64,000 nt of DNA, taken from positions 9,612,001-9,676,000 of the forward strand of contig NC_088316.1 in NCBI RefSeq assembly GCF_910592395.1, given 5' to 3'. The notes beneath the pieces were generated by a model. That model saw only the letters and a program-made list of their open reading frames with translations, ran no database searches and was not told where the DNA came from. Made by a program: the position numbers and the translations under genes. Source of the DNA: Lineus longissimus (lineage: Eukaryota > Nemertea > Pilidiophora > Heteronemertea > Lineidae). Shown in pieces: positions 1-10,899 of the stretch (the stretch's first letter is position 1; the number at the start of each line of letters is the position of its first letter).

Positions 1-140
1 ATTAATACTATAAATGTATTTTTCTTGCTATATTTCAGTTTACCGTGTTTATAACTTTTTTTGGGCAATAAAACTGTGAAGTACCGACCAAAGTCTTCTC
101 GACCTCAATGCATGCGCACACAATGTTTGCTACAATAATG

Positions 141-798
141 TATAGTATGACTTATCAGGCCACTACGACTAACCTGCCTAACACGCAAATTATTGAATAA
201 TATACATGTACATAATCCAGGCCAAATTATGGGCTTTTCACTTATGAGTTTCTTTTCAACAGCAGACCATATTTTTTGATCACAATATAGGCCTGGCTGG
301 AATTGACACCATTTTCAAATCGTGCTGGTCAGGACAACTCAGGCACGTTAGACATTGACAAAGACAAGCACATTCAGTCACAGTGATGGCTCTGTGGTCA
401 AGATGAAGACTTCACAATGTTGGCATTTAGTCTCCTCACATCTGTGCTCATTATGGAAAATGCAGATGTTGTTAGTTTTACCTGCAAAATAAAACCTCTT
501 CTTAGTTTCAGTCCAGCTTTTAGAAGTTTAGATAAAACCAGGTGTTGGTGTTAAACTAAAACCTCAACTTGGTCTTATCCAGACATAGGTTATGAAGGGT
601 AGAAATTAAGAATAAAACAGACACTAACACCCAACACTAAAACCAAAACCAACTTTGAAATCACCCATTGTACGCCTAGGACGATTTCCATGAGCATGTA
701 ACCCTAATCAGGCCTTTCACAACTTTGCCTGGAATGTGTATATTCAATAATTTGCTCGTTGGACAAGTTGGTCGTAATGGCCGGATAAGTCATACTAT
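141..798. repeat. Long-TIR miniature element
   Basis: The segment at about 140-225 is repeated, inverted, at about 715-800. Both ends read inward from TATAGTATGACTTAT and stay similar for roughly 85 bases, including a shared GCAAATTATTGAAT core, with scattered substitutions. This is the structure of a non-autonomous DNA transposon. The interior has no coding capacity. It also holds a smaller imperfect inverted repeat near 530-650 built on GGTGTTGGTGTT. CAATA occurs just outside both ends and may be a target duplication, but it is offset on the left, so I do not rely on it. Superfamily unknown. Confidence 0.6.
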
Positions 799-1397
799 AC
801 AATAGGCGGAATAAAAAATAAACAACTGCCAGTGTTTGCAATATTTCATTTCAGATATATCTCATTGACCTTGTGATAGAAACGCAGAAGAAGTCGATCT
901 GAACCAAGCGTCCCTAAAACAATGACGCGAAATGGTAACCAACGTCATCACTCAAAACTCTCGTTTCACTACAGCGGGGTACTCTAGCGACACTGCTGTT
1001 CTTACGAACCAATAACACACATCAAAATAAATTCAACGGCTGTGATAACATCACAGTTTCCCAAAACCGCCGTTGTAGTGAAAACAGGCCTACAAACCAG
1101 TCAGTAGATTACAGTACCTCACAAAACACCTGCCTGGCTGCGTTTTCGCCGAAACTTCCAATGATGATTCGAGCATCTTCCTCCTGAAAAGATTGAATTG
1201 AGCATTATGTTACGACTCATTTCCATCTCCATCTTTTGAAAGAGATTTAATTGTTTTTAGAGTAAAGTCCTAGGCAAAATCGTAGTACCTATGGTCAACC
1301 CTTAATAAGCATACTCAATAATTCACAAAAAGTAAACCCAAGTGTACAATGTATTTACTGACATCGTACTCGTGCATTTTAAGACCATTCTTTAACA
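799..1397. other. Non-coding stretch, nothing recognised
   Basis: No open frame with protein-like composition, no repeat shared with the rest of the window and no RNA gene was seen here. Confidence 0.5.
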
Positions 1398-2745
1398 GCT
1401 AGTGTACACACACATGAAAAAGTAATGAGTGTTGCCATGAGAGAGCTCAGGCCAATCCAGTGGTTTGGTAGTAATATCGAAATTAGCAATACTAACTCAC
1501 ATTGTTTAAAAATAGACTCTACTCTGATTAGTTTCCTTTTATATTTCTCAACAGCAATGTTACAAGTAACACATGTGAAAACTTTGCAGTGTGTGCATGT
1601 AGTATTCGGTGGATAAAACCCCTTTGATGCAGGTGTGTCCGTTTAAAAATTGATCATGACTGTGATCTATCTGTCATCCCGTTATCATTTCAGGCCAGGT
1701 AACCACTGAAATGTGATGTTGGTTGGAACAGTGACAGAACATTCCCTTCTATTGTCCAAAGTCTATCGGCACAGTTCAACAGTTCTATACGGTGGCCTGG
1801 AATTATTTTTCCTCACACAATGGATACACAATACAATTCTATTGTGCACCGTAAATGATTATGTGCCCTGTCGAACTGTTCCATACCACAACAAACTCAA
1901 TGGTTCAAAGGGATGATCGAATGACGTTCGAACGGATATGGGGTTCTTCTTTGCGAGATTGGTGCCCTTATCCCGCACGCATGGCCGATTTACGCGGGGG
2001 AATTTACACCAAATAACACCTGGCTGAAAGGTGTCTGATGTCAAATAACCCTGGTCAGTATATAATGGAAACGCAGATAATTCATCCACTCTAAATGTCC
2101 CGAACTGAATGTACCCAACAACTAGAGCAGCAGTTAGAATTATCATGTCGGATGCTGCGCAGCCCGTGGCCAACAAAATTGGGATATGCATTTTGCCAAA
2201 ATGTAGACAAACTCGGCCTAAATATTTGTTTTTCCTACAAGATGTAATTGTTGTCATCTGCATTGTGGATTACTTTGATTCTGTATGCCTATATCTCTGG
2301 TAAAATCGTAAAAAAACAGCACTGAAAATGACATCTGCCAATTTCTACCAGAGTGCCATGATCTGACATTGTGCGTTTGCGTGACAAGACCTATTACAAA
2401 ACTTTCTTTATTATTACGACATACCCTGACCTTGGGTTTTAGAATTTTAGAACGGTTCTCTTTCGAGGACAACTCTACTATTAACGATTGAACCAAAATA
2501 GCAATTTTCAACGTCTTAAAAAATCAAGGCACTGTTTTGTTTTGTAAAGAACATGTGACCATGTTATCATCAATTTCAGCAACAAGAACCGTCTGTGATT
2601 ACTGGAGTATCTTTCAAGGATTGGCTTTAAGAGGAGGAAATTCTGGGTGACTTTTTCTAAATATTTTACAAGACCGAAACCTTAAAATATGAAATAAAAT
2701 AAAGAATGCTGCTTGCTAACTTATATCAAAGAGATATCTAGGGTT
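1398..2745. repeat. Dispersed repeat family A, copy 1 (long form)
   Basis: Bases 1398-1770 and 2672-2745 match, in inverted orientation, a continuous segment at 60103-60540. Shared landmarks are the GTGTACACACACATGAA end, the CTTTGATGCAGGTGTGT region, the CCAAAGTCTATCG segment and the AATGCTGCTTGCT end. In copy 2 the two halves are joined; here they are separated by about 900 bases (1771-2671). Either the 900 bases are an insertion, or copy 2 is an internally deleted derivative. The family has no recognised transposase and its class is unknown. Confidence 0.65.
1859..2263 (-). CDS. Unrecognised ORF with one hydrophobic segment
   Basis: A 134-codon open frame lies in the 900-base segment that is present in repeat A copy 1 and absent from copy 2. 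Residues about 29-52 form a hydrophobic run long enough for a membrane helix, and the following 70 residues look like ordinary protein with several Cys, Trp and Pro. I recognise no family. It could be an exon carried by the longer form of the repeat, or chance. No clear splice acceptor is visible upstream, and the N-terminal part looks less protein-like than the middle. Confidence 0.25.
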   Translation of the reverse strand: MQMTTITSCRKNKYLGRVCLHFGKMHIPILLATGCAASDMIILTAALVVGYIQFGTFRVDELSAFPLYTDQGYLTSDTFQPGVIWCKFPRVNRPCVRDKGTNLAKKNPISVRTSFDHPFEPLSLLWYGTVRQGT

Positions 2746-2760
2746 AGTAAAAAAATATTA

Positions 2761-3177
2761 GTGTAAGGAATCAGCGTTTTCCGCCCCCCCCCCCGCCCAA
2801 CCCGAGCCGGCTGATGAATTGCAATAAATGATAAGTTACCCTTTTTTTCGGGCGTTGGTCCGACTTTTAGTCGAAAAACATGTAAACGGGTGTATACAAT
2901 CCGAAGATCGAAGAGTGCAGACATGTACAAAACGCAGACCCAACTACAAAATGAAGATCCCCGAGCTACAAAACGCAGGCCCAACTACAAAACGAAGACC
3001 CCGAGCTAAAAAACGCAGACCCACCTGAATTACCCTGGTTGATGGTAACCAATATAATGATCACACAATTTTAGAATGAAACTTTTTTTGAGCCCCTGCT
3101 CGAGGTAATCTTGCGCAGTGTTGCTTCTGCCCACATACATCGGGCTGGAAAACATCTCCTACAAAGAAAGTCTAGCA
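2761..3177. repeat. Homopolymer and short imperfect tandem repeat
   Basis: A C-rich homopolymer lies near 2783-2795. At about 2925-3027 a 19-20-base unit resembling ACAAAACGCAGACCCAACT recurs about four to five times with substitutions. Nothing else is recognisable in this stretch. Confidence 0.5.
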
Positions 3178-3600
3178 TGCCTAGACTAATAAGTGAAGAA
3201 CTTCTGGCTGCTCGAGACTACTGTGATCAAAATGACAATTGCAGTCTGGCATGCTTTAGACTAATAAGTGAAGAACTTCTGGCTGCGCGAGGCTACTGTG
3301 TGATAAAAATGACCATTACAGAGACTCAGTGACGTAGGCATACATTTTTTACAATTAAAAATGCTCTCAAAGGACGACATGGAATGATTTCTTATCAACA
3401 TTTCCTGAACTGTGTACCTTCGAATTATCACTTTACATAAATAGGTCGGCGTTAGGTCGCGTGCTTTTCTGTCCTCGTGACAATATACAGCAAAATAGTT
3501 ACAACCCAACAATCGCGCTATAAGTCCATAATAAGGCCACGGATGTTTCGCCAGCTTCGCTATTTTGCCGCTACGCGGCGCGTTGGGTCCTTGCGTCGGG
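3178..3600. repeat. Dispersed repeat family B, copy 1
   Basis: This block is similar over its whole length and in the same orientation to 35915-36290, ending in a shared GCCGCTACGCGGCG hairpin-like motif followed by a CCCTTGCGTC-type end. Within copy 1 a ~80-base segment beginning CTAGACTAATAAGTGAAG is tandemly duplicated (about 3181-3258 and 3262-3335). No coding capacity. The class is unknown; the GC-rich palindrome near the 3' end could be a terminal structure. Confidence 0.6.
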
Positions 3601-5611
3601 CGTAGCTATGAGCATCAGTTCATACATAAGTATTACTAGTGGCCATTGCGACCTCGCGCGATTATTGTTTAAAATCGACTGCCAGCTCATCAGATAGTTC
3701 CTCACGCATGGTGTTAATACTTGTTTTGCATCTTTAAAACTCGAAAAATAGCTGCGTGCTCATGTAATCATGACAGGGTGTCATGTTCTTCTCCTGATTA
3801 ATATGCATCTTTTTTATGACACTTTGCCAATGATATTGTAAAAGGAAAATTTTTAAAGGCCACTATGAAACTGATAACGGTGCTGATGGCACACAAGACG
3901 CCATTCTATCATGATACGTGTATATTGAGTTCTTATATAGCGCCTTTCCAGGTTTCCCTACTCAATGCGCTTTTGGACACCATATATCTATCCCAACAAT
4001 GAACTTATTGTTTTTGCAGTCAAGTGAGTACAGTGCAATTAGTCGTTTAGTGGGCGGGCGTTTGTGTTTTTTCTTATTTGGCCATTAGGGTTATAATGCC
4101 TGCATGACAGCTTTAATGCATTCTCGCACACGTCTCTTCAAAATACACTGGAATGTTAGGAAGGGTATCAGAAACTTTGACCTATATCTAATGTTCCTGG
4201 TTCACCTCTTGTGATATTAAAATAATTTGGATGAATCTTTCGGAAAACTAAAATTCCTTGTATATTCCTTTTGTATACCGAATCATTGCAGATAAGGTAT
4301 ATTGATATTGATAAAAGGCTTGAATATACTTAGCGTAGGGCTGACTGTAACTCGCGTACTTTAGTTGCTAGGTTTGTGTCAAGTTCTCCGGCGTTGAGTA
4401 TGATTATGTAAGCTTACAAGTAGTTCAAGATCAGCACTGAACAAGTTCGTAACTTACGCAAAGTTATGTTAAATTATTACATGGCATCTTTTTGCGAGAT
4501 TTTTAAATTGGCTTTCGATTTTGCAGAAATGTCATCACGCAGTCGTGTTAGTTTCGTAATCCGTTTGCTTTCCGTACGATATTGATGTTTGGCAGTGTCA
4601 ATTTATGCAAATCAGAGTGTGTCGATGTTGATTTGATTGAGAATCAACTTTAAAGAAACCATACAAGTACGAAGGATTAGGAGCTATGCAAGTTGGCGTC
4701 CGTAACCATTCATGCAATCTATCCACACATATAAACGTCTGGAATATCGTCGAGAATCTATCACACTTTAGGTGATATCAGGTCAATCCTTAGTTTATCA
4801 CATTCCACAATCTCACAGCGAAGAAATCCTGGAATTAATGGAATACGTTTTGCAGAATTGGTTCAAACTTGCCTGTAAATCCTCCATTTTTAGTTGTAGG
4901 TCCTTGTGTTCGCTGGCTCGGAATGTTGGCGAAGCCATGATGGATATATTAGCACCTTCGAAAACTTTAGACATATCGCTTACTGCCTGAAATTATCAAT
5001 GTGTTAATCTGTATTAATGGCCAGTCAATAGTAAAGTAAATACATAAATAAACAAGTCCGTTGGCTTCGAGGGTCGCAGCTAGCGAGGCTGATGATCGCT
5101 GAGGAGAGATAAAAGGGGTAAAACACGGACTAAAACTCACCAAGGCAAAACATCCCATCACGAGGTTGAAACTCGGGAAGGGGACTCCCCAACAATGCAA
5201 TGCACAGCGTGTACTTATCACCGTACGAAACAAAAATCATGCTCTAGATTTTTGCCTTAGTTTACTGTAGAGTACCAAGGCTCAAATACGGTCACAATGA
5301 ACACTGTAATAAAAAGGAAAATGTCAAAACGCCTCCTAGATTTCCAATAGGAATACTTAATTCTCTCTCACGCTGAGTTATTCGTAATCAACACTAGACA
5401 TTGTAAGATATTAGAATCAATGTCAGACCAGTCCGTGTATAATTCATTAGCTCATTTAGACACGTAAGCCTCCTCCACAAAAGTGCAAAACGAATAGGTT
5501 AGGCTATGCGTCAATTATAAAGAGAGCTAAACGCTAAAGACCAATAAAGCGAAACAGAGTATTATATACCACATACGTTCATATACAGGGCGTAAAATAA
5601 AAGTTGCTGTT
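3601..5611. other. Two kilobases without recognisable features
   Basis: Only short frames without family resemblance occur on either strand, and no repeat shared with other parts of the window was noticed. It may be unique intergenic or intronic DNA. Confidence 0.4.
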
Positions 5612-5961
5612 TCTTGAAGCTGAACTACTAGTTTTTAATAAGCTAACTTAGATAAAAACCTATTACCTGTATGCCACTCTGTACATTATTTCTCATTCTA
5701 ATGCAACCGTCATAATTATGCAACCATGTGCATACTCCTACACAACCATTTCGCTATGCCCTACTTAAATAACCCCCCCCCCTCCCTCTTGAAGCTGAAC
5801 TACTAGTTTTTAATAAGCTAACTTAGATAAAAACCTATTACCTGTATGCCACTCTGTACATTATTTCCCATTCTAATGCAACCGTCATAATTATGCAACC
5901 ATGTGCATACTCCTACACAACCATTTCGCTATGCCCTACTTAAATAACCCCCCCCCTCCCT
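5612..5961. repeat. 175-bp tandem duplication
   Basis: Bases 5612-5786 and 5787-5961 are near-identical head-to-tail copies starting TCTTGAAGCTGAACTACTAG and ending in an AACCCCCC homopolymer tract followed by TCCCT. The only differences seen are a T/C substitution in ATTTCTCATT versus ATTTCCCATT and the length of the C run. The near-identity points to a recent duplication. Confidence 0.9.
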
Positions 5962-6160
5962 TAAGATATTGGCATCCTTTCTTTGCCTAATGCAGCCCTT
6001 AATGCGTCAGGCATTGCCTGAGCATGTTAGGGTCTTAACCTTGGAACGTTCCCAAACCATGTAAGCCTGACACCACATATGAAACTACCCACATTTAAAA
6101 ATAATATACTCATTCATCAATCATACTTGCTTTTAAAGTAGATTTATGCTCGTTCATGTA
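5962..6160. other. Non-coding stretch
   Basis: Nothing recognised between the tandem duplication and the mariner-type element. Confidence 0.4.
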
Positions 6161-6457
6161 CAGTCCTACCTGAAATGTCCACCGTAAAAAAAAATATCAC
6201 AGAGATGAAATAAGATATTTGAATGTGGTTTTCAGCAGGGTATACAATCAGTTGGTCATATATGTGTTGTATTTGGATGCACCTAACTCCATCCCTTCAT
6301 TATGTAACAAACATTACAAAAAAGGTCCAAATAGCTTGGTCCAAATACAACACAGATACATGACCAACTACAATTATCTGCTGAAAATCGCAATTATCTG
6401 ATTCTATCTCTGTAATATTTAAAAAAACCCGTGGACATCTGCTTTCTGGTAGGACTG
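6161..6457. mobile_element. Mariner-type MITE (long inverted repeat)
   Basis: The element begins CAGTCCTACC and ends with the complement GGTAGGACTG, both flanked by TA, as expected for Tc1/mariner target sites. The inverted similarity runs far inward: matching blocks on both arms include the AATGTCCAC/GTGGACAT, TCACAGAGAT/ATCTCTGT, TTTTCAGCAG/CTGCTGAAAA, TTGGTCAT/ATGACCAA and TACAACACA segments, so most of the 297 bases fold into one imperfect hairpin. There is no coding region. A related half-element lies at 50328-50500. Confidence 0.75.
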
Positions 6458-6792
6458 TACATGTATATTGAATGTAAATTAAATGATTTCTAAGCTTTTA
6501 CCAGTATAGTTCCAAATGGGTCGCATTAGAAATTCCAGTTTTTAAATCTGTTTCAACCTCGTCCCTAAAAATAGTGAATTCAGGTGGCACTACACAGTCC
6601 GGAGGACGGTGTCACGGGCAGCGTCCAATAGGCCCCCGGCAACCGACACAAGGTAGTATTTCAGTTCCTGCTTAGGCCAAATTATACATCACAGGCACCA
6701 TAATCTATACATTTCTGGGTTCGTATGAATCCAGAGAAGTCATAGCATTTAATTCATAAATACACTGATAGGTGGCGCACCTCTGACACCAC
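6458..6792. other. Non-coding stretch
   Basis: No gene, repeat or structural signal recognised. Confidence 0.4.
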
Positions 6793-6956
6793 TTGGATCC
6801 CGAAAATAATAAAGAATTGACCAATAAATGGCAAAATGTGTACGATCTTCAAACTGGCCTAAAGTGGTTCAAAAAGAATGATTTGGGAATTCCATTTCCA
6901 CCAGTAGATAGCAAAATGCATCTAGTTTCTTTATTTGATGGGAAACATGGGATCAT
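6793..6956 (+). CDS. Unrecognised exon-like open frame cut by the Gypsy LTR
   Basis: The frame encodes about 55 residues of well-balanced composition, rich in Lys, Asp, Trp and Phe, with a PFPPVDSK-type segment and an LFDGKHG-type segment. It stops where the Gypsy 5' LTR begins. I do not recognise the family. The protein-like composition makes a fragment of an older transposon or a host exon plausible; chance is the alternative. Confidence 0.3.
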
Positions 6957-7109
6957 TGTAACATCCTGTATGTATGTATTTATATGTTAATTAGATTACC
7001 CGGATGTATCGGAGGACACCATCAAAGACGTATATTAAATGTGTCATATTATACCCTTACTGTGTAACTTGATTAGTACATGTCGGCTATGGACAGAAGG
7101 GACATTACA
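6957..7109 (+). repeat. Gypsy 5' LTR
   Basis: It starts TGTAACATCC and ends GGACATTACA, immediately before the primer binding site. The first 20 bases recur at 19355 just after a purine-rich tract, which defines them as the LTR start. At 153 bases it is short for Gypsy. Confidence 0.7.
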
Positions 7110-7110
7110 A

Positions 7111-7121
7111 TGGCGACGAGG
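7111..7121 (+). other. Gypsy primer binding site
   Basis: TGGCGACGAGG directly follows the LTR. TGG is the complement of the tRNA CCA end, and this sequence is typical of Mag-type Gypsy elements. The exact tRNA is not determined here. Confidence 0.7.
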
Positions 7122-7168
7122 ATGGGATCCGTATTTTCAAATGAACTATCGATGTTATCAAAACGCGT

Positions 7169-7701
7169 TTGGGAAACGTTAGGAAACGAACTTTTACTCA
7201 CATAAACTTTCCAAATCTTGAAATCCAAGATGGCGGCGATCAATCTACCCAATTCGACCTTATCCCAAGAGAAACTGCTCTGATACGATTCACCAAATAC
7301 ATTCGACGTATAAACAACATGTTTGATGCAATGGCCATCAAGGAAGCCGCACGAAAGAAAGCAATGTTATTGCATTATGCAGGCGAACAACAAGTGACAT
7401 ACTCGAGACATTGGCTGTGCCTGAAGTCGATGCAACGGACACGTTGATTGACAATGTATACAAGTGTGTGGTGAAAGCGTTTAGTGAGTACCTAGAACCT
7501 CAGAAATGTATCGATCATTTGGTGTACTCATTCCAGAGAGGGAAACAGTTAAACATTGAGACTGTAGGTGAATTCTACACACGACTTGTGATATTTGCAA
7601 AACGGTGTGAGTTCGCAGATGTTATCTTGAAATCAAACGCCAAATTATACAAGGGACGAACAATAATCGACTACGCCGGAAATCAATTGAACAATCGTTG
7701 A
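7169..7701 (+). pseudogene. gag: Gypsy gag remnant
   Basis: Two overlapping frames (7169-7447 and 7411-7701) encode a Gag-type protein. The first ends near a segment on loss of structure and turns into the second after a frameshift at about 7420. The residues around 7520-7640, with a FQRGKQ, ETVGEFYTRL, LVIFAKRCEF order, match the conserved end of the capsid domain in Mag-like Gypsy Gag. Its role was particle assembly. The frameshift and the break into the next region make it non-functional. Confidence 0.65.
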
Positions 7702-7734
7702 CCTTAGCCAATCTGCTGAAAAACGGCTAGATCT

Positions 7735-9676
7735 ATGGAACTGGAAGACAGCCAAACTGTTGACAACGAAAAGCACTGTGATACACATCAGTCCAATGCT
7801 TTGCATAGGAAATCATCGAAAGGCAAAATCCGAGCAATCGCAATCGTAATCATCGTGATCGTAATAACGTATGCGGTCTATGTGGTGGATCATATCCACA
7901 TAGAGGTGACTGTCCTGCAAAGGGCAAGGAGCGCAATCGCTGTGGTCGATTATATCATTTCTGGAAAGTATGTCGTTACGACACGAGCAAGCCTACCAAC
8001 CAGAATCGAGGCAAATCTTAACCGAGACCGAGTAACCATGATACCGAGTAACCACAACATCAACTCGGAAGACGACGATGAATATTCATTCCACATCACC
8101 ACCACGTCCATCAGTAAAAAAAACTCAGTCTTCAGCGTCACAATATGCGGCACCCGCACACGAGTAACGGCTTACTCTGGAGCAACATTGAATATTCTGT
8201 ATACGAAAGACTATCGCAATATCGTACCTCTACCACGGCTAACCTCATCGAAAACGAGAATATTTCCATATATGTCTGATACTCCTTTTAACTTGCGTGG
8301 CAAATTTGAAGCAGACCTCTGCAATGACAATCGTCAGTGTCAAAAAGCGTTCTACGTCGTGGAAGGACCAAGCAGTTCGCTAATCATTTGGAGAAATTCT
8401 CAAAAGCTAAACCTAATCAGGGTAGCTAACGTCGTTACCAAGGGAACAGAAATTCCTGATTGTCTTGTCGATTTCCCTAACGTCACCAAAGTTATGGGAG
8501 CCTGCAATGGAGATCCTGTTAATATCCACGTTAACCCAAATGCCATACCAGTTGCACAACCTCATCGAAAGTTACCTTTCCATGTTAGAAAACGAGTCAA
8601 AGACAAAATATTGGACTTGGCAGATTCCGATATCCTCGAACATGCCGAAGGACCTACTCCGTGGGTATCGCCTATTGTAGTCGTACCCAAAACTTATAAT
8701 CCCAACGAAATCCGAAATGCGTGGATATGCGTTGTGTTAACCGTGCAACCATTCGTGAACGTCATGTGATTCCTACTATCGATGACATAACTGCTGACCT
8801 CAATGGCTGCTCTGTGTTCAGTAAACTCGATCTTAAACAAGAATATCATCAAATTTTACTTGATCCAGCATCACGTCAATTGACAACCTTTTCGTCTCAT
8901 ATCGGATTATGGCGCTATAAGAGGCTGCATTTCGGTATGTCCTGTTGGGCAGAGATATTTCACAAAAAGATCAGTGATGTGATCAAAGGAATCCCAGGAG
9001 TACGCAACATAAGTGACGATATATATATTGGCGGTAAAAACACAAAGGAACACGATGAACGACTCTGCCTAGTGTTACAACGACTATCCGAAAACAATCT
9101 AACCGTCAATCTACCGAAGTGTCTATTCAGAGTTGTTAGCATGAAATTCTTCGGACACAAGTTCAGCGCAAAAGGAATATCTCCGGATCCGAAAAAGGTC
9201 GCAAATCTTCAGGCGATAAAGGCTCTGACAAATGTAACTGAAGTCAGAAGTTTGTTTAGTACCGCATCAATCTGTAATCGATTTATCAAGGACTTCGCAA
9301 CCATAGCGAAACCAATGCGCCGCCTGACATGCAAAGACGTCCCATGGCAATGGGTAGAAGAGGAACTAGCTTCACTGAATAAACTGTAATCGGCTCTGTC
9401 TGAAAAGACTACGCTAAGTTACTTTGATCCCGAAAAGCCAACCATTCTGTTTGTTGACATCAGTCCCGTTGCCTTAGGTGCTGTGATTACGCAACAGGAC
9501 TTAAAAACTAAAGACATCGACCCGCTTCACTTCGCTAGTAATCCGCTGACCCCAACTGAATCCAGATATCCGCAAATTGATCGCGAGGCACTGTCAATAT
9601 ACTGGTCAATCAAGAGATTCCATTTATACTGTTACAGGAAAGAATGCCGCGTGATAACTTATCACTTGCCTATGGC
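7735..9676 (+). pseudogene. pol: Gypsy nucleocapsid-protease-RT-RNase H remnant
   Basis: Zinc-knuckle cysteines and histidine (CGLC...H...C) are read at 7872-7913 in a different frame from the adjacent long one, so a frameshift lies there. The protease motif near 8170 reads YSGAT where D-T/S-G-A is expected, so the catalytic Asp is lost. RT runs from about 8560 to 9200 across a frameshift at about 8735; its catalytic ISDDIYIG motif is at about 9006-9029. A stop TAA at 9387 precedes the RNase H start near 9420 (LFVDISPVALGAV). RNase H is then cut at 9681 by an inserted element and resumes at 10764. Confidence 0.8.
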
Positions 9677-9681
9677 ATGCC

Positions 9682-10755
9682 AAAGCGGAATTTATTCAGG
9701 ACAATTATTTTTACATCAGGACTGAATTTTTACGCCATAATCACGCTACAAATTGAGAAATTGTACAAGAATTTATCTCAGGACAAAGATTTTACAACAA
9801 CAGGTAAAATATTCCTATCCATGTATTTTTTCCCCTTCAGAATAGTTTATTTTCACTTTTAAAAAAAAAATTCATTACGAAAAATACAGTAGGACTTTTT
9901 TTCCTTCAGAATATTTTCGACGTCAGGACGTTTTGCGGGCAGAACGAAAAATTCTCGCAGAATTCACGTGACTCCTGCCAGCGATCACGTGACTCATGGC
10001 AGAAATCACGTGACCGCGAAAACGAATACGTCGCGCATCATCGCTGCATTTCCATTCACCATTTCTGTGTTTTGCCAATTCGCTTAGTCCAGGTAACCTC
10101 GACCCAATCCGCCGCGCAGCGGATGGTCCAGGACGCCTCGTTGATTAACAGTGGACGAACGATATTGCATGTTCATGCATGTTGATACTCGGCGCCCTGG
10201 TATCAATGATTTTTCACTGGGCTCCAGGTTACCGGGGCCGGGAAACCCCAATTCCAATGCAACATGTACTATCCAATATACAGTGGATTGGCTGATTTTG
10301 GTGGTGTTTTATCATTAAAAGTAAGTAATTACTAGGGTTTAATGCCGATTTGATTACACATTACGGTTAAGAGAAATATGATGATACCTCTTTAGCTGCA
10401 TATAGCAAAATCGCCAAACTTTAGAAAAGTTCGTGAGTTGCGAAAAATATTATATATGACGTCATCGGTTTAAGTGGTCACGTGCGTTCTGCAAGGAGTC
10501 ACGTGAGTCCTGGCGTCGAAAAAATTCTGAAGGAAAAACAGTCCTGCCGTATTTTTCGTCCTGATCATTTTTTTTAAAACGTGAAAATAAATTATTCTGA
10601 AGGGAAAAAAAATACATGGATAGGATTATTTTATCTGGTGTTGTAAAATCTTTGTCCTGAGATAAATTTTTGTACAATTTCGCAATTTGTAGCGTGATTC
10701 TGGCGTAAAAATTCAGTCCTGATGTAAAAAATGTGTCCTGAATAAATTCCGCTTT
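9682..10755. mobile_element. 1,074-bp element with ~280-bp inverted repeats and 8-bp TSD
   Basis: The ends AAAGCGGAATTTATTCAGGA and its inverted counterpart at 10755 continue as inverted copies for about 280 bases on each side. Shared blocks include ATCACGCTACAAATTG, TCTCAGGACAAAGATTTTAC and CCTTCAGAAT. GGCATGCC flanks both sides (9674-9681, 10756-10763), and the Gypsy RNase H sequence is continuous when the element and one copy are removed. The arms carry several TCACGTGA/CACGTG motifs. No transposase is encoded. An 8-bp duplication fits hAT or P-like elements, but I cannot name the superfamily. Confidence 0.8.
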
Positions 10756-10763
10756 GGCATGCC

Positions 10764-10896
10764 ATACTTGCCGTTAGTGAATTTTTTCAACAATCCTACG
10801 TCAAAACCATCAGCCAGAATCGAGAGATGGCTAATAGATCTTCAACGCTACCGATTCACAGTGGAATACCGTCCAGGATCAAATAATCCCCCAGAC
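10764..10896 (+). pseudogene. Gypsy RNase H, C-terminal part
   Basis: The frame reads through LPLVNFF, NPTSKPSARIERWLIDLQRY and FTVEYRPGSNN, the usual end of Gypsy RNase H before the integrase. It continues at 11677 (ASRHP) once the next insertion is removed. Confidence 0.8.
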
Positions 10897-10899
10897 TAT

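Noticed and set aside
2761-2984. Minus-strand 87-codon frame near the C-rich run
   Set aside because: It overlaps low-complexity and tandem-repeat sequence and looks like chance.
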